Below, in pieces: positions 1-9,387 of a stretch of DNA of 64,000 nt. How positions within the stretch are numbered: the stretch's first letter is position 1; each line of letters starts with the position of its first letter. A program made the translations under genes and the position numbers. The notes below the pieces were generated by a model. It did no database searches and was not told where the DNA came from. It worked only from the letters and a program-made list of their open reading frames with translations. The stretch spans positions 53,118 through 117,117 of the forward strand of contig NZ_JAGSXH010000005.1 of the NCBI RefSeq assembly GCF_018283645.1, written 5' to 3'. The DNA is from Actinocrinis puniceicyclus (GTDB taxonomy: Bacteria > Actinomycetota > Actinomycetes > Streptomycetales > Catenulisporaceae).

Positions 1-1439
1 TGCTGGCCGGGCTCGCGGACCGCTGGGGCCGCGCCAACCTGACCGTGTACGGGCTGCTGGTGACCGGGGCGCTGGTCGCCTTCGCGGTGCCGAACGCGGG
101 CTCCAAGGGCATGTTCCTGACGCTGATCGCGCTGGTCAGCTTCGTCGAGGGCATCATCCTGGTGACCACCCCGGCGCTGGTGCGCGACTTCTCACCACAG
201 CTGGGCCGCGCCTCGGCGATGGGGTACTGGACCATGGGCCCCGTGGTCGGCAGTCTCGTCGTCACAGCCGTGACCAGCCACACGTATTCGGGTTCTACGA
301 CGTGGCAGGACGAGTTCCGCTACGCCGGCTGGGCCGGACTGCTGGTGTTCGTGATGGCGCTGCTGGGGCTGCGCGAGCTCTCCCCGCGGCTGCGCGACCA
401 GCTCATGGTGAGCCTGCGCGACCGGGCGCTGATCGAGGCCAAGGCTCAGGGCCTGGACACCGAGGCGGCGCTGCGCGGGCACTGGCGGCAGATGCTGCAC
501 ACCGACGTCGTCGGCTCGGCGCTGGCGATCAGCCTGTTCCTGCTGCTGTACTTCGCCGCGGTCGGCTCGTTCACCGTGTACTTCGTCACGGCCTTCGGCT
601 ACTCGGTGCAGCGCACGGCCGGGCTGCTCAACTGGTACTGGGCGGCGAACGCGGTCAGCCTGGTGGTCGTCGGGCTGCTCTCGGACCGCGCGAAGGTGCG
701 CAAACCGTTCATGGCGATCGGGGCGCTGGCGTCGATCGGGGTCCTGATCCCGTTCGCGCTCGCCGCGACCAGGCCGCAGACCGGCTACTACACCTTCGCA
801 CTGCTGGTGGCCGGGATCGGCGTGTTCGGCGGGTTCACCTACGCGCCGTGGATGGCCGGCTTCACCGAGACCGTCGAGCGGCGCAACCCGGCGGCCACCG
901 CGACCGGCCTGGCGGTGTACGGCTGGATCATCCGCGCGGTCGTCGCGATCTCATCCGCCGTCCTGCCGATCGTCGTCTCCAGCGCGACACCGCTGGTGGA
1001 CCACGGCGCGCAGGTCGCCGCGGCTCAGGCGCAGGCCGGGCCGGCGCTGGCGATCGTGCAGGCGCACCCGAAGCTGTTCGCGCAGCTTGAGCAGTACCCG
1101 CCGAGCCAGATCCCGCCGGCGCTTCAGGCGCAGGCCGTGCAGGAGGTCGGCATCGCGAACCTGCTGGCGGTGCAGAAGGCCGGGCCGCAGCTCGCGGTGC
1201 TGGGCGCGTACGGCAGCCAGGTGCAGCAGGCGGCGGCGCAGAACCCGAAGGACTGGCAGAACTGGTGGTGGGTGTGCCTCGGCGGCGAGGCGGTGTTCAT
1301 CCCGTTCATCTTCCTGATGGCCGGACGCTGGAGCCCGCGCAAGGCGCGCGAGGACCTCGCCGCGCACGAGCGGCTCATCGCGCAGCAGCTCGCGCAGCTC
1401 GGCGCGGACCAGGGCACCGGAGCCGCAGCCGCCTCGTAG
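1..1439 (+). CDS. MFS transporter, 5'-truncated by window edge
   Basis: Major facilitator superfamily permease. The frame is open from base 3 and begins inside the cytoplasmic loop motif A (LADRWGRANL), so transmembrane helices 1-2 and the true start lie outside the window. About nine or ten hydrophobic segments follow. Odd feature: between the last two membrane segments there is a roughly 90-residue Ala/Gln-rich loop (about bases 990-1260) before the final helix, longer than in ordinary MFS proteins. The C-terminus is a short Ala/Gln-rich cytoplasmic tail. Substrate cannot be told from sequence. The next gene is on the same strand about 270 bases downstream, so it is probably a separate transcript. 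Confidence 0.85.
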   Translation, partial: LAGLADRWGRANLTVYGLLVTGALVAFAVPNAGSKGMFLTLIALVSFVEGIILVTTPALVRDFSPQLGRASAMGYWTMGPVVGSLVVTAVTSHTYSGSTTWQDEFRYAGWAGLLVFVMALLGLRELSPRLRDQLMVSLRDRALIEAKAQGLDTEAALRGHWRQMLHTDVVGSALAISLFLLLYFAAVGSFTVYFVTAFGYSVQRTAGLLNWYWAANAVSLVVVGLLSDRAKVRKPFMAIGALASIGVLIPFALAATRPQTGYYTFALLVAGIGVFGGFTYAPWMAGFTETVERRNPAATATGLAVYGWIIRAVVAISSAVLPIVVSSATPLVDHGAQVAAAQAQAGPALAIVQAHPKLFAQLEQYPPSQIPPALQAQAVQEVGIANLLAVQKAGPQLAVLGAYGSQVQQAAAQNPKDWQNWWWVCLGGEAVFIPFIFLMAGRWSPRKAREDLAAHERLIAQQLAQLGADQGTGAAAAS

Positions 1440-1709
1440 CGCCAGGCACTGACGCACCGCTCGGCACGTCGGTTGTTCCCCTTCCCCTCTTGCGCCCACG
1501 TTCCCTCGAACCCCGGTGCCGGTCGGCCTCCGCATGGGCCGACCGGTACCGGATATACGGGCACCGGATATCCGGCCGCGCATCTCGCCATCGGGACACG
1601 TCCGCTTGACCGTCGATCGTTCGGACAGTCGATCACTCGGACAGCAGCGCGGGTATCCCGCCGAACCGGCCGCGGGCACCGCCCGCCCGGCCCGACAGGG
1701 AGCGCCCGC

Positions 1710-3302
1710 ATGGACCAACTGACCATCCTGTTCGTGATCTTCCTGGCCACGATCTTCTCGGTCCCGGTGGGCCGCCGCATCGCGATCCCCTCCCCGGTGC
1801 TGATGACCCTGTTCGGCGTCGCGATGGCGCTGCTGCCGCAGGTGCCGAACCCGAACCTGCGCCCGGACCTGATCCTGCCGCTGGTGCTGCCCCCGCTGTT
1901 GTTCGCCGCCGCCCGGCGCACGCACTGGCGGCAGTTCAAGGCGAGCTGGCGCACCGTGCTGCTGCTGGCGATCCTGCTGGTGCTGGTCACCACGGCGGCG
2001 GTCGCCGGGGTCTTCAGCCTGCTCAACCCGACCCTGCCGGTCGGCGTGGCGGTGCTGCTCGGCGCGCTGATCTCGCCGCCGGACCCGGTCGCGGCCACCG
2101 CGGTGGCCGGCGATCTGAGCCTGCCGCGGCGGCTGATCAACACCCTGGAGACCGAGGGTCTGTTCAACGACGTGACCGCGGTCGTGATCTACGGCGTCGC
2201 GGTCTCCGCCGTGGTCTCGCGGCACTTCTCCGGCTGGGAGGCGCTGGGCGAACTGGCCCTGTCCGGGCTGATCGCGCTCGCGGTGGGGCTGGGCCTGGGC
2301 TGGTTCTCCAACCACGCGATGAGCCTGCTCGGCGACGCGACCCTGCAGGTGAGTCTCAGCCTACTGGTTCCGTACGCGGCCTACGTGGCGGCGGACCGCC
2401 TGCACGGCTCCGGCGTGCTCGCGGTGCTGGTGTACGGGCTCTACCTCTCCGACAAGATCGACGCGGACGACGTGGCGTACCGGCTGGTGGGCACGGCGTT
2501 CTGGGACATCATCGAGCTGCTGGTGACCGGATTCGCGTTCGGGCTGATCGGCCAGGAGATGTACGTCGTGGTCAACGAGGTCGGCGGTCGCTGGACCGCG
2601 CTGGCCAGCAAGGCTTTCGTGGTGGTCGCGGTGGTGGTGGTCGTCCGGCTGGCGTGGCTGCTGCCGGCCGCCTGGCTGGCCAACCGGCTGGGGCGCGCCC
2701 GCGGCACGCAGGCGGCCGACGACAGGCCGATCACCCGGCAGGAGACGGTGGTCATGTGGTGGGCGGGAATGCGCGGGGTGGTCACGGTCGCGCTGGCTTT
2801 GGCCATCCCGCTCACGGTCGACGGCGGCGCGCCGTTCCCGGGCCGCGACGCGCTGCTGTTCACCGCGTTCGCGGTGGTGTTGTTCACGCTGGTGGTGCAG
2901 GGCCTCACGTTGCCGCTGCTGGTGCGGTCGCTGAACATCGGCGCGGACGACCAGGCGCTGCGCGAGGCGGAGAAGCGACTGTGGTACCGGGTCGCGAAGG
3001 CGGAGCTGCGCCGGCTCAACGAGGCCGCGGAGGCGGGCTCGATCCCCGACGAGCTGTACGAGCGGCTGGCCGACCGGCGGCGCGGCCGGCTGGTGCAGTC
3101 GTTCCCGGAATCGGTCGACGAGGAGCTGCGCGCGGCGGCGAAGAAGCGTTACCGCGAGGCGGCGCGGTTGCGCGAACTGGACCAGGAGATGATCGCGGCG
3201 GGGCGGAGGGAACTGCTCGACGCGCGCGCCGAGCCGGATATGGACCCTGAGTTGGTCGACCGGCTGCTGCGCCGCCTGGACCTGCGCAGCGAACGGCATT
3301 AG
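1710..3302 (+). CDS. Na+/H+ antiporter, CPA1 family
   Basis: Integral membrane cation/proton antiporter that would exchange cytoplasmic Na+ (or K+) for protons. The start is ATG 1710 (MDQLTILFVI), preceded by a GGGAG ribosome site; upstream in-frame codons are low-complexity and unlike a protein. About 12 hydrophobic segments fill residues 1-415. The conserved SPPDPVAATAV stretch at about residue 130 and the ETEGLFNDVTAVV stretch at about residue 150 are the ion-binding region of the CPA1/NhaP group. Residues 415-530 form a charged helical cytoplasmic tail. Length (530 aa) is normal for bacterial CPA1 proteins. Ion preference is not readable. Confidence 0.9.
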   Translation: MDQLTILFVIFLATIFSVPVGRRIAIPSPVLMTLFGVAMALLPQVPNPNLRPDLILPLVLPPLLFAAARRTHWRQFKASWRTVLLLAILLVLVTTAAVAGVFSLLNPTLPVGVAVLLGALISPPDPVAATAVAGDLSLPRRLINTLETEGLFNDVTAVVIYGVAVSAVVSRHFSGWEALGELALSGLIALAVGLGLGWFSNHAMSLLGDATLQVSLSLLVPYAAYVAADRLHGSGVLAVLVYGLYLSDKIDADDVAYRLVGTAFWDIIELLVTGFAFGLIGQEMYVVVNEVGGRWTALASKAFVVVAVVVVVRLAWLLPAAWLANRLGRARGTQAADDRPITRQETVVMWWAGMRGVVTVALALAIPLTVDGGAPFPGRDALLFTAFAVVLFTLVVQGLTLPLLVRSLNIGADDQALREAEKRLWYRVAKAELRRLNEAAEAGSIPDELYERLADRRRGRLVQSFPESVDEELRAAAKKRYREAARLRELDQEMIAAGRRELLDARAEPDMDPELVDRLLRRLDLRSERH

Positions 3303-3347
3303 GCAGGCGGACGGACACATCGGCGGGCAAACTGCAAGAATGCACCC

Positions 3348-4066
3348 ATGACGAGTGTTGACCTGGCCCTGGCGCTTGGCACGGTGGAGACAGCGACCCT
3401 TGAATTCAAGGTCGCGGCCAAGAGCGCTTCGACCCGGGAAAAGATCGGGCAGGCCATCTGCGCCATGGCCAACGATCTGACCGCCGCCGGTGGCGGCGAC
3501 ATCCTCGTCGGTGTGGACGACAATGGAAATCCGGCCGACGACGTCGACACTTCCGACGGGGCTTTGCGTGCCTTCGCTGACTTTCGCGACGATGGACGCA
3601 TCCTCGACCGCCCCGGCCTGACAGTGAACATCGCCACGTACAAGACAAAGCCAGTCGTCAGACTGCACGTCAATGCCTCCGCTGCACCCCCGGTGCGCTT
3701 CAACAACGTCGTCTACGTCCGGCCCGGGCCCACGACGCGCAAGGCGCACGCCGACGACGAGAGGGTTCTGACAGAGCGACGCCGGGCGAACGATCTTCCA
3801 TTCGACCTGCACACCCGTCCGTCCGCGGCACAGGATGACCTGAACCTCAAGGACCGTACGGGAGGGTCACTCCCGATAATTTCTACAGCATCAACGATTA
3901 CCGCAATCCGTCACTCGCCGGGGCGATGAAGAATCTCGGCTTGGTCAACCGGTTCGGGCGCGGCATCACCCGGATCAAGACATCGATGGCGGACAACGGG
4001 AATCCCGAGCCGGAATTCCTGGTGAACGACGCTCAGTGGGCTGTCATTCTGCGGAGCACCCGGTGA
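3348..4066 (+). pseudogene. AlbA_2/HATPase_c_4 ATP-binding protein, internally deleted and frameshifted
   Basis: From ATG 3348 the frame encodes a Schlafen-type AlbA_2 domain (LEFKVAAKSAS, then GGGDILVGVDDNG, then VVYVRPGPTTRKA) up to a DLPFDLHTR...DDLNL segment at about base 3850, and stops at 3929. The C-terminus of the same family continues in another frame from about base 3848: GPYGRVTPDNF, then DYRNPSLAGAMK and NRFGRGITRI, ending at TGA 4064-4066. Full proteins of this architecture run to about 400 or more residues. Here the middle, including the N-box of the GHKL ATPase domain, is missing, so I read it as one internal deletion of several hundred bases that also changed frame. The final stop overlaps the start of the ParA gene (GTGA), showing the two were one operon. 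Confidence 0.75.
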
Positions 4067-5097
4067 AGACGCTCGCGCTGTTCAACAACAAAGGCGGAGT
4101 CGGCAAGACGACTCTGACCTACCACTTGGCGCACATGCTGCAGCGACTCGGCTACCGGGTCCTCGCCGTGGACCTGGACCCGCAGGCCAACCTGACCTCG
4201 TCCTTCCTGGACGACGGGGACCTCGCCGAACTCTGGGGCGAGCCCGAGGACGCCCTCGCGGGTTCCGCTTATCCACGCAGGCTACCGGGGACCGGCATCA
4301 TGTCCGGCGATACCGGCACGGTGGCCGCGGCGATCGAACCGCTCCTCGACCAGACCGGTGACGTCCGCTTCTTCGACCCCGCACAGATCCGGGCGAAGCT
4401 GAGCCTCGTGCCCGGTGATCTCGAACTGAGCAGATTCGAAGACAAGCTCTCCGACGCCTGGCCGCGCTGCTTCACGGGATCCGACAAGGGGGCTTTGCGC
4501 GTCTCGACCGCCTTCCACCGGATCATCCAGGACGCCGGCGAACGCGCCACGGCGGACATCGCCCTCATCGACGTGGGTCCGAACCTGGGCGCGATCAACC
4601 GTTCGGCGTTACTGGCAGCCGATTGCGTACTCATGCCGCTCGCCGCGGACCTGTACTCGCTGCGTGGACTGCGCAACCTGGGACCGTCGCTTCGCGATTG
4701 GCGTCGAGCGTGGCAGGACACCGTGATCCCCAGGGCGCCGAAGGACATGCGGCTGCCCGCGGGCACCATGGAGCCGATCGGCTACGTGATCATGCAGCCG
4801 GTCATGCGTCTGAGCCGTCCCGTCAGAGCCTACGAGCCATGGCTCAGGCGCATCCCCGAGGTGTACGCCACCTCGGTGCTCGGTGAGCCATTCGACCCGG
4901 AAGCGGGTGGCGACTATCACATCGCAACCATGCCGAACTACCAGAGCCTGATGCCGCTCGCCCATGACGCCCGCAAGCCGATGTTCGATCTTCGGGCGGG
5001 AGACGGCGCACTCGGCGCCACCCAGGCCTACGTCGACAAGTGCTACCAGGACTTCCGCCGACTGGCGAAGGCGGTGGCGGCGCGGCTGGAGCTTTGA
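4063..5097 (+). CDS. ParA/MinD-family ATPase
   Basis: P-loop ATPase with the deviant Walker motif KGGVGKTT at about residues 10-17, the A' segment AVDLDPQANLTS at about 40, and a Walker B-like LIDVGPNLGAINR at about 175. It is intact at 344 aa. I place the start at GTG 4063, which overlaps the stop of the upstream remnant by four bases (GTGA) and puts the Walker motif about ten residues from the N-terminus as in other ParA proteins. No ParB gene or parS-like repeats are nearby, so a chromosome-segregation role is unlikely. Pairing with an AlbA_2/GHKL gene suggests an accessory two-gene module; its function is unknown to me. Confidence 0.85.
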   Translation: MKTLALFNNKGGVGKTTLTYHLAHMLQRLGYRVLAVDLDPQANLTSSFLDDGDLAELWGEPEDALAGSAYPRRLPGTGIMSGDTGTVAAAIEPLLDQTGDVRFFDPAQIRAKLSLVPGDLELSRFEDKLSDAWPRCFTGSDKGALRVSTAFHRIIQDAGERATADIALIDVGPNLGAINRSALLAADCVLMPLAADLYSLRGLRNLGPSLRDWRRAWQDTVIPRAPKDMRLPAGTMEPIGYVIMQPVMRLSRPVRAYEPWLRRIPEVYATSVLGEPFDPEAGGDYHIATMPNYQSLMPLAHDARKPMFDLRAGDGALGATQAYVDKCYQDFRRLAKAVAARLEL

Positions 5098-5247
5098 CAG
5101 CCCGCCACGTGCCGTCTCCCGCCGCGCGGCGCCCTCGGGCCAGCCGCCCGGCTGTCCGCGATCACCGTTCACATGCCGAATCACCTGTGTCGTCGCGCGC
5201 AGAGCACGGCTACTGCCGAGGCCGAACCTGGAACCTATGCTCAAGAC

Positions 5248-6219
5248 ATGAGCCGTGCCGCGAAGCCCGGTGCCCTGGCCCGGGCGCTCGCCGCCGGACC
5301 GGTCGTGCTCGACGGCGGGATGTCCAATCAGCTGGAAGCCTGCGGGCACGACCTGTCCGACGCGCTGTGGACCGCGCGGCTGCTCGCGCAGCGGCCCGAC
5401 GCCATCGCCGCCGCACACGCCGCGTACTTCGCCGCGGGCGCGCAGGTCGCGATCACGGCCAGCTACCAGGCGAGCTTCGAGGGCTTCGCGCGCCGGGGTC
5501 TCAGCCGCGACCAGGCCGCCGGGCTGCTGCGGCGCAGCGTGGAACTGGCCCGCCGCGCCGCCCGGTCCACGCCGTACGAAACGGGCGCGCCCGACCCGCC
5601 CCCGCCACGGTTCGTCGCGGCCTCCGTGGGGCCGTATGGCGCGGTTCTCGCGGACGGCTCCGAATACCGCGGGCGGTACGGGCTGACCGTCGCGCAACTC
5701 GAGACCTTCCACCGGCCGCGTATCGAAACGCTCGCCGACGCGGCGCCCGACGCGCTCGCCCTCGAAACCATCCCCGACCTCGACGAGGCGGAGGCACTGC
5801 TGCGCGTCGCCGGTTCGGTCGGCTTGCCGTGCTGGCTGTCCTACACCATCGCCGGCGGACACACCCGCGCCGGGCAGCCGCTCGGCGAGGCCTTCGCACT
5901 CGCCCGCGGCACGGACGCGGTCATCGCCGTCGGGGTCAACTGCTGCGCCCCGGCCGACGTCGCCGACGCGGTGCGCCTCGCCGCCGAGACGACCGGCAAG
6001 CCCGTGGTCGCCTACCCCAACAGCGGCGAGACGTGGGACGCCGCCACACATGCGTGGCAGGGCTCGAACTCGTTCGACGCGGCCCTCGTGCGCTCCTGGG
6101 CGACGGCCGGCGCGCGGCTGATCGGCGGCTGCTGCCGGGTCGGCCCGGAGGGAATCGCGGCGCTCGCCCGAGCGCTGAAACAGCCGTCCCCCGCCACGCG
6201 ACACATCGGTAAGGTCTGA
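5248..6219 (+). CDS. mmuM: homocysteine S-methyltransferase
   Basis: Cytosolic zinc enzyme that moves a methyl group from S-methylmethionine (or S-adenosylmethionine) to homocysteine, giving methionine. The N-terminal LDGGMSNQLE strand is the barrel opening typical of the family. The three zinc cysteines are visible: GVNCC at about residue 231 and GGCC at about residues 294-295. Start is ATG 5248 (MSRAAKPGAL). Length 323 aa fits the MmuM/HMT group. The downstream esterase starts two bases after the stop region, so the two may be cotranscribed, although their functions are unrelated. Confidence 0.92.
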   Translation: MSRAAKPGALARALAAGPVVLDGGMSNQLEACGHDLSDALWTARLLAQRPDAIAAAHAAYFAAGAQVAITASYQASFEGFARRGLSRDQAAGLLRRSVELARRAARSTPYETGAPDPPPPRFVAASVGPYGAVLADGSEYRGRYGLTVAQLETFHRPRIETLADAAPDALALETIPDLDEAEALLRVAGSVGLPCWLSYTIAGGHTRAGQPLGEAFALARGTDAVIAVGVNCCAPADVADAVRLAAETTGKPVVAYPNSGETWDAATHAWQGSNSFDAALVRSWATAGARLIGGCCRVGPEGIAALARALKQPSPATRHIGKV

Positions 6220-6221
6220 AC

Positions 6222-7193
6222 ATGGCGTTCATAGACAAGGACCTCGACGAACTCGTCGGCTACCTGCCCGCCCGCACCGAACCCGGCGACTTCGCGGCGT
6301 TCTGGTCCGACACCCTCGCCGCGGCCCGCTCACACCCCCTGGACGCCGCGTTCACCGCGCTGGAGAGCCCCCTGACGACCGTCGTCGTCGAGGACGCGAC
6401 CTTCCGCGGATACGGCGGCCAGCCGATCAAGGGCTGGATGCTGCGCCCGGCCGCCGCCACCGGCCCGCTGCCGGCCATCGTCGAGTACGTCGGCTACGGC
6501 GGCGGCCGCGGCCTGCACTTCGAGCGCCTGCTGTGGGCCAGCGCCGGCTACGCGCACTTCGTCATGGACACCCGCGGGCAGGGCGCCGGCTGGTCGGTGG
6601 GTGAGACCCCTGACGACTTCGCCGACGGCAACGGACCGGCGTACCCGGGCGTGATGACCCGCGGCATCCTCGCCCCGGAGACGTACTACTACCGGCGGCT
6701 GTACACGGACGCGGTCCGCGCGGTCGAGGCCGCCCGCTCGCATCCGCACGTCGACGGCTCGCGGATCGTCGTGCACGGCGGCAGCCAGGGCGGCGGGCTC
6801 GCGCTCGCCGTCGCAGGGCTCGTAGGCGACCTGGCCGGGGTGCTCGCGGACGTGCCGTTCCTCCAGCACCTGCGCCACGCCACCGAGATCACCGACGGCT
6901 TCCCCTACAAGGAGATCGCCAACTTCTGCAAGGTGCACCGGGACAAGACCGAGCAGGTTTTCAGGACCCTGTCGTACTTCGACGGGCTCAACTTCGCCGT
7001 GCGGGCCGGCGCCCCGGCGCTGTACTCGGTCGCCCTGATGGACGAGATCTGCCCGCCGTCGACCGTGTTCGCCTCCTACAACCACTACGCCGGGCCGAAG
7101 GAGATCACGGTCTACCCGTACAACGGCCACGAGGGCGGCCAGGCACACCAGGTGCCCGCCGCCCTCTCCTTCGCCGCCGCCGTCACCAAATAG
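6222..7193 (+). CDS. acetyl-xylan esterase / cephalosporin-C deacetylase (CE7 family)
   Basis: Alpha/beta hydrolase that removes acetyl groups from xylo-oligosaccharides and other small acetylated substrates. All CE7 signatures are present in order: the RGQ motif (DTRGQGAGW, about residue 116), the nucleophile elbow GGSQGG with Ser at about 188, the acid Asp in DEICPP at about 274, and the HE motif (NGHEGG) at about 303. No signal peptide, so it acts inside the cell, which suits deacetylation of imported oligosaccharides. It sits beside, and converges on, the oligosaccharide-type ABC importer. Length 323 aa is standard for CE7. Confidence 0.9.
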   Translation: MAFIDKDLDELVGYLPARTEPGDFAAFWSDTLAAARSHPLDAAFTALESPLTTVVVEDATFRGYGGQPIKGWMLRPAAATGPLPAIVEYVGYGGGRGLHFERLLWASAGYAHFVMDTRGQGAGWSVGETPDDFADGNGPAYPGVMTRGILAPETYYYRRLYTDAVRAVEAARSHPHVDGSRIVVHGGSQGGGLALAVAGLVGDLAGVLADVPFLQHLRHATEITDGFPYKEIANFCKVHRDKTEQVFRTLSYFDGLNFAVRAGAPALYSVALMDEICPPSTVFASYNHYAGPKEITVYPYNGHEGGQAHQVPAALSFAAAVTK

Positions 7194-7199
7194 CGGCCG

Positions 7200-7233
7200 T
7201 ACACCGGGTGTCGCGCGGGTGTCGCGCGGTGTA
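7200..7233. terminator. inverted repeat between convergent genes
   Basis: TACACCG (7200-7206) pairs with CGGTGTA (7227-7233). Two direct copies of GGGTGTCGCGC lie between the arms. It lies between the esterase stop and the end of the ABC ATPase gene. No T-tract follows on either strand, so termination is only a guess. Confidence 0.35.
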
Positions 7234-7258
7234 ACGCAATCGCGTGGTGCTGACCCTC

Positions 7259-8332
7259 TTAGTCTGCGGAGTCGGCGGCCGGTGCGGCGGCCGCCGACTC
7301 GTCCAGTAACCAGCACCGCGCCGCATGGCCCGCGCCGCCGGCGCCTGCCCCGGGAACCGACCCCTTCACCGCGGGCAGGTCCGGCGGCCGGGTCGCGCAG
7401 ACCGGCATCGCGAACGGACAGCGGCTGCGGAACCGGCAGCCCTGATCGAGCACTGATTCCCGGTGCTCGGCCGCGCGCGTGTCGCGCAGCGCGGCCCGCT
7501 GCGCCCGCGCCTCGGCCAGCGCGGCCCGACTCACCGTCGGATCGGGTGCGGCCGCGGCCAGCATCCGGGTGTAAGGGTGCGCGGGATGCAGGATCACCTG
7601 GTCGCTCGGCCCGCGTTCGACCACCTCGCCGCGGTACATCACCATGATCTGCGACGAGAAGTGCCGCGCGGTGGCCAGATCGTGCGTGACGTACAGCAGC
7701 GCCAGGTCGCGGTCCTGCTTGAGCCGGTCCAGCAGGTTGAGGATCTCCAGCCGGATCGAGACGTCGAGCATCGAGACCGGTTCGTCCGCCAGCAGCACCT
7801 TCGGGTCCGTCGCCAGGGCGCGCGCGATCGCCACCCGCTGGCGCTGCCCTCCGGACAGCTCGTGCGGGTGCTTGCGCGCCACGTCCTCGGCCGGGGTCAG
7901 GTTCACCGAGCGCAGCAGGTCGAGCACGGCGGCCTCCAGCTTCGGGCCGCGCCGGTGACCGCCGTGCAGCAGCAGCGGCCGGCGCAGATGGTGCGCGACC
8001 GTGTGCATCGGGTTGAGCGAGGCGAACGGGTCCTGGAAGACCAGTTGCATGGTCTTGTGATACGCCTTGCGTTTCGCCCGCCTGCCGCGCGGCAGGCCGC
8101 GCTCCACCCCGTCCGCGGCGTCGACACCGCGCAGCAGGATCTCGCCCGCGCTGGGCTTGACGAAGCGGCTCAGGGTACGTACCACCGTGGACTTCCCGCT
8201 GCCGCTCTCCCCGACCAGCGCGAGGGTCTGGCCGGGTTCCAGCGCGAAGGACAGAGCGTCCACCGCGCGGAAGCGGGAGCCGCCGCGCTGGCGGTAGTCG
8301 ACGGTCAGATCGGTGACGGTCAGCGCGCTCAT
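7259..8332 (-). CDS. ABC transporter ATP-binding protein, OppF/DppF type
   Basis: Second ATPase of an Opp/Dpp-type importer. Walker A GESGSGKST is at about residue 40, signature LSGGQRQR at about 160, Walker B VLLADEP follows, and the C-terminal oligo_HPY region (CRFRSRCPFAMPVC) is intact. Length 357 aa. ATG 8332 overlaps the stop of the upstream ATPase gene by four bases (ATGA), so translation is coupled. It is the last gene of a minus-strand operon running from the binding protein at 13165. Family members with such binding proteins carry peptides in many bacteria and beta-linked oligosaccharides in others; the neighbourhood favours sugars. Confidence 0.9.
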   Translation of the reverse strand: MSALTVTDLTVDYRQRGGSRFRAVDALSFALEPGQTLALVGESGSGKSTVVRTLSRFVKPSAGEILLRGVDAADGVERGLPRGRRAKRKAYHKTMQLVFQDPFASLNPMHTVAHHLRRPLLLHGGHRRGPKLEAAVLDLLRSVNLTPAEDVARKHPHELSGGQRQRVAIARALATDPKVLLADEPVSMLDVSIRLEILNLLDRLKQDRDLALLYVTHDLATARHFSSQIMVMYRGEVVERGPSDQVILHPAHPYTRMLAAAAPDPTVSRAALAEARAQRAALRDTRAAEHRESVLDQGCRFRSRCPFAMPVCATRPPDLPAVKGSVPGAGAGGAGHAARCWLLDESAAAAPAADSAD

Positions 8333-9387
8333 CGGCCGCCCTCGCTGGAGTAGTCGTCATGGGCAGGGTCATGCAGGTGGCAGGCGACCGGCCACCCTCC
8401 GGCGGGCGCGCGCAGCGGCGGGGTGATTTCGCGACAGGGTTCGAACACCGATTCGCAGCGCGGCGCGAAGGGACAGCCGACCAGCGCCTCGCGCAGGTCC
8501 GGCGGATTTCCCGGGATTCCGTGCATTTCGCGGCGCTGCCCGCGCAGGTCGGGGAACGAGCGCAGCAGGCCGCGGGTGTAAGGGTGCAGCGGCTCGGTGG
8601 CGACCTGTTCGGCCGGGGCGTACTCGACCACCTGTCCCGCGTACATCACGGCGAGCCGGTCGCTGATCTCCAGCAGCAGCGCCAGGTCGTGGGTGATGAA
8701 GACCACTGAGAAGCCCAGTTCGGCGCGCAGCCGCTCCACCTCGTCCAGGATCTCCCGCTGCACCAGCACGTCCAGTGCCGTGGTGGGCTCGTCCATCACC
8801 ACGATCTCCGGTTCCAGGGCCAGCGCCATGGCGATCACCACGCGCTGGCGCATGCCGCCGGACAGCTCGTGCGGAAAGGAACGCAGCCGCCTGGGGTCAA
8901 TGCCCACCATCTCCAGCAACTGCCCGGCGCGGGCGCGGCGCGCGGCCTTGTCCATGCCCGGCCGGTGCGTGCGGAAGATGTCGTCCATCTGGCTGCCGAT
9001 GCCGGTGACCGGGTTCAGGGCGTTCATCGCGCTCTGGAAGACCATCGAGATCTTGTTCCAGCGAAACTCCCGCAGCCGGTCGCCGGAGAGGGCGGCCAGG
9101 TCGATCACTTCGCCGTCGCGGCCGTAGTACTCGACCACACCCGCTGTCATCCGGGCCGGCGGCCGCAGCATCCGGGTCAGCGCGTATGCGAAGGTTGACT
9201 TACCGCAGCCGCTCTCCCCCACGATGCCGAGCACCTCGCCGCGCCGCAGTTCCAGCGACACCTCGCGCACGGCCCTGGTCGGGCGGCTGCCGGCGTATTC
9301 GACGCTTACGTTGCTCGCGCGCAGGACGAGATCCGTGCCCAGGCCGCTGGAGTCGTCGCGCGTCTCGGTTCCGGTGCTGGGGATCAC
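8329..9387 (-). CDS. ABC transporter ATP-binding protein, OppD/DppD type
   Basis: First ATPase of the importer. It shows Walker A GESGCGKST, signature LSGGMRQR, Walker B VVMDEPTTALD and a C-terminal oligo_HPY segment (CPFAPRCESVFEPC). The start is GTG 9387, chosen because it overlaps the permease stop by four bases (GTGA); the longer open frame upstream is Arg-rich noise from the permease gene. Length 352 aa. Together with the OppF-type subunit it forms the heterodimeric motor. Confidence 0.9.
   Translation of the reverse strand: MIPSTGTETRDDSSGLGTDLVLRASNVSVEYAGSRPTRAVREVSLELRRGEVLGIVGESGCGKSTFAYALTRMLRPPARMTAGVVEYYGRDGEVIDLAALSGDRLREFRWNKISMVFQSAMNALNPVTGIGSQMDDIFRTHRPGMDKAARRARAGQLLEMVGIDPRRLRSFPHELSGGMRQRVVIAMALALEPEIVVMDEPTTALDVLVQREILDEVERLRAELGFSVVFITHDLALLLEISDRLAVMYAGQVVEYAPAEQVATEPLHPYTRGLLRSFPDLRGQRREMHGIPGNPPDLREALVGCPFAPRCESVFEPCREITPPLRAPAGGWPVACHLHDPAHDDYSSEGGR

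Noticed and set aside
4063..5097. Plasmid or chromosome partition locus
   Set aside because: No parB, no parS-like repeats and no replication gene nearby; the partner gene is AlbA_2/GHKL type.
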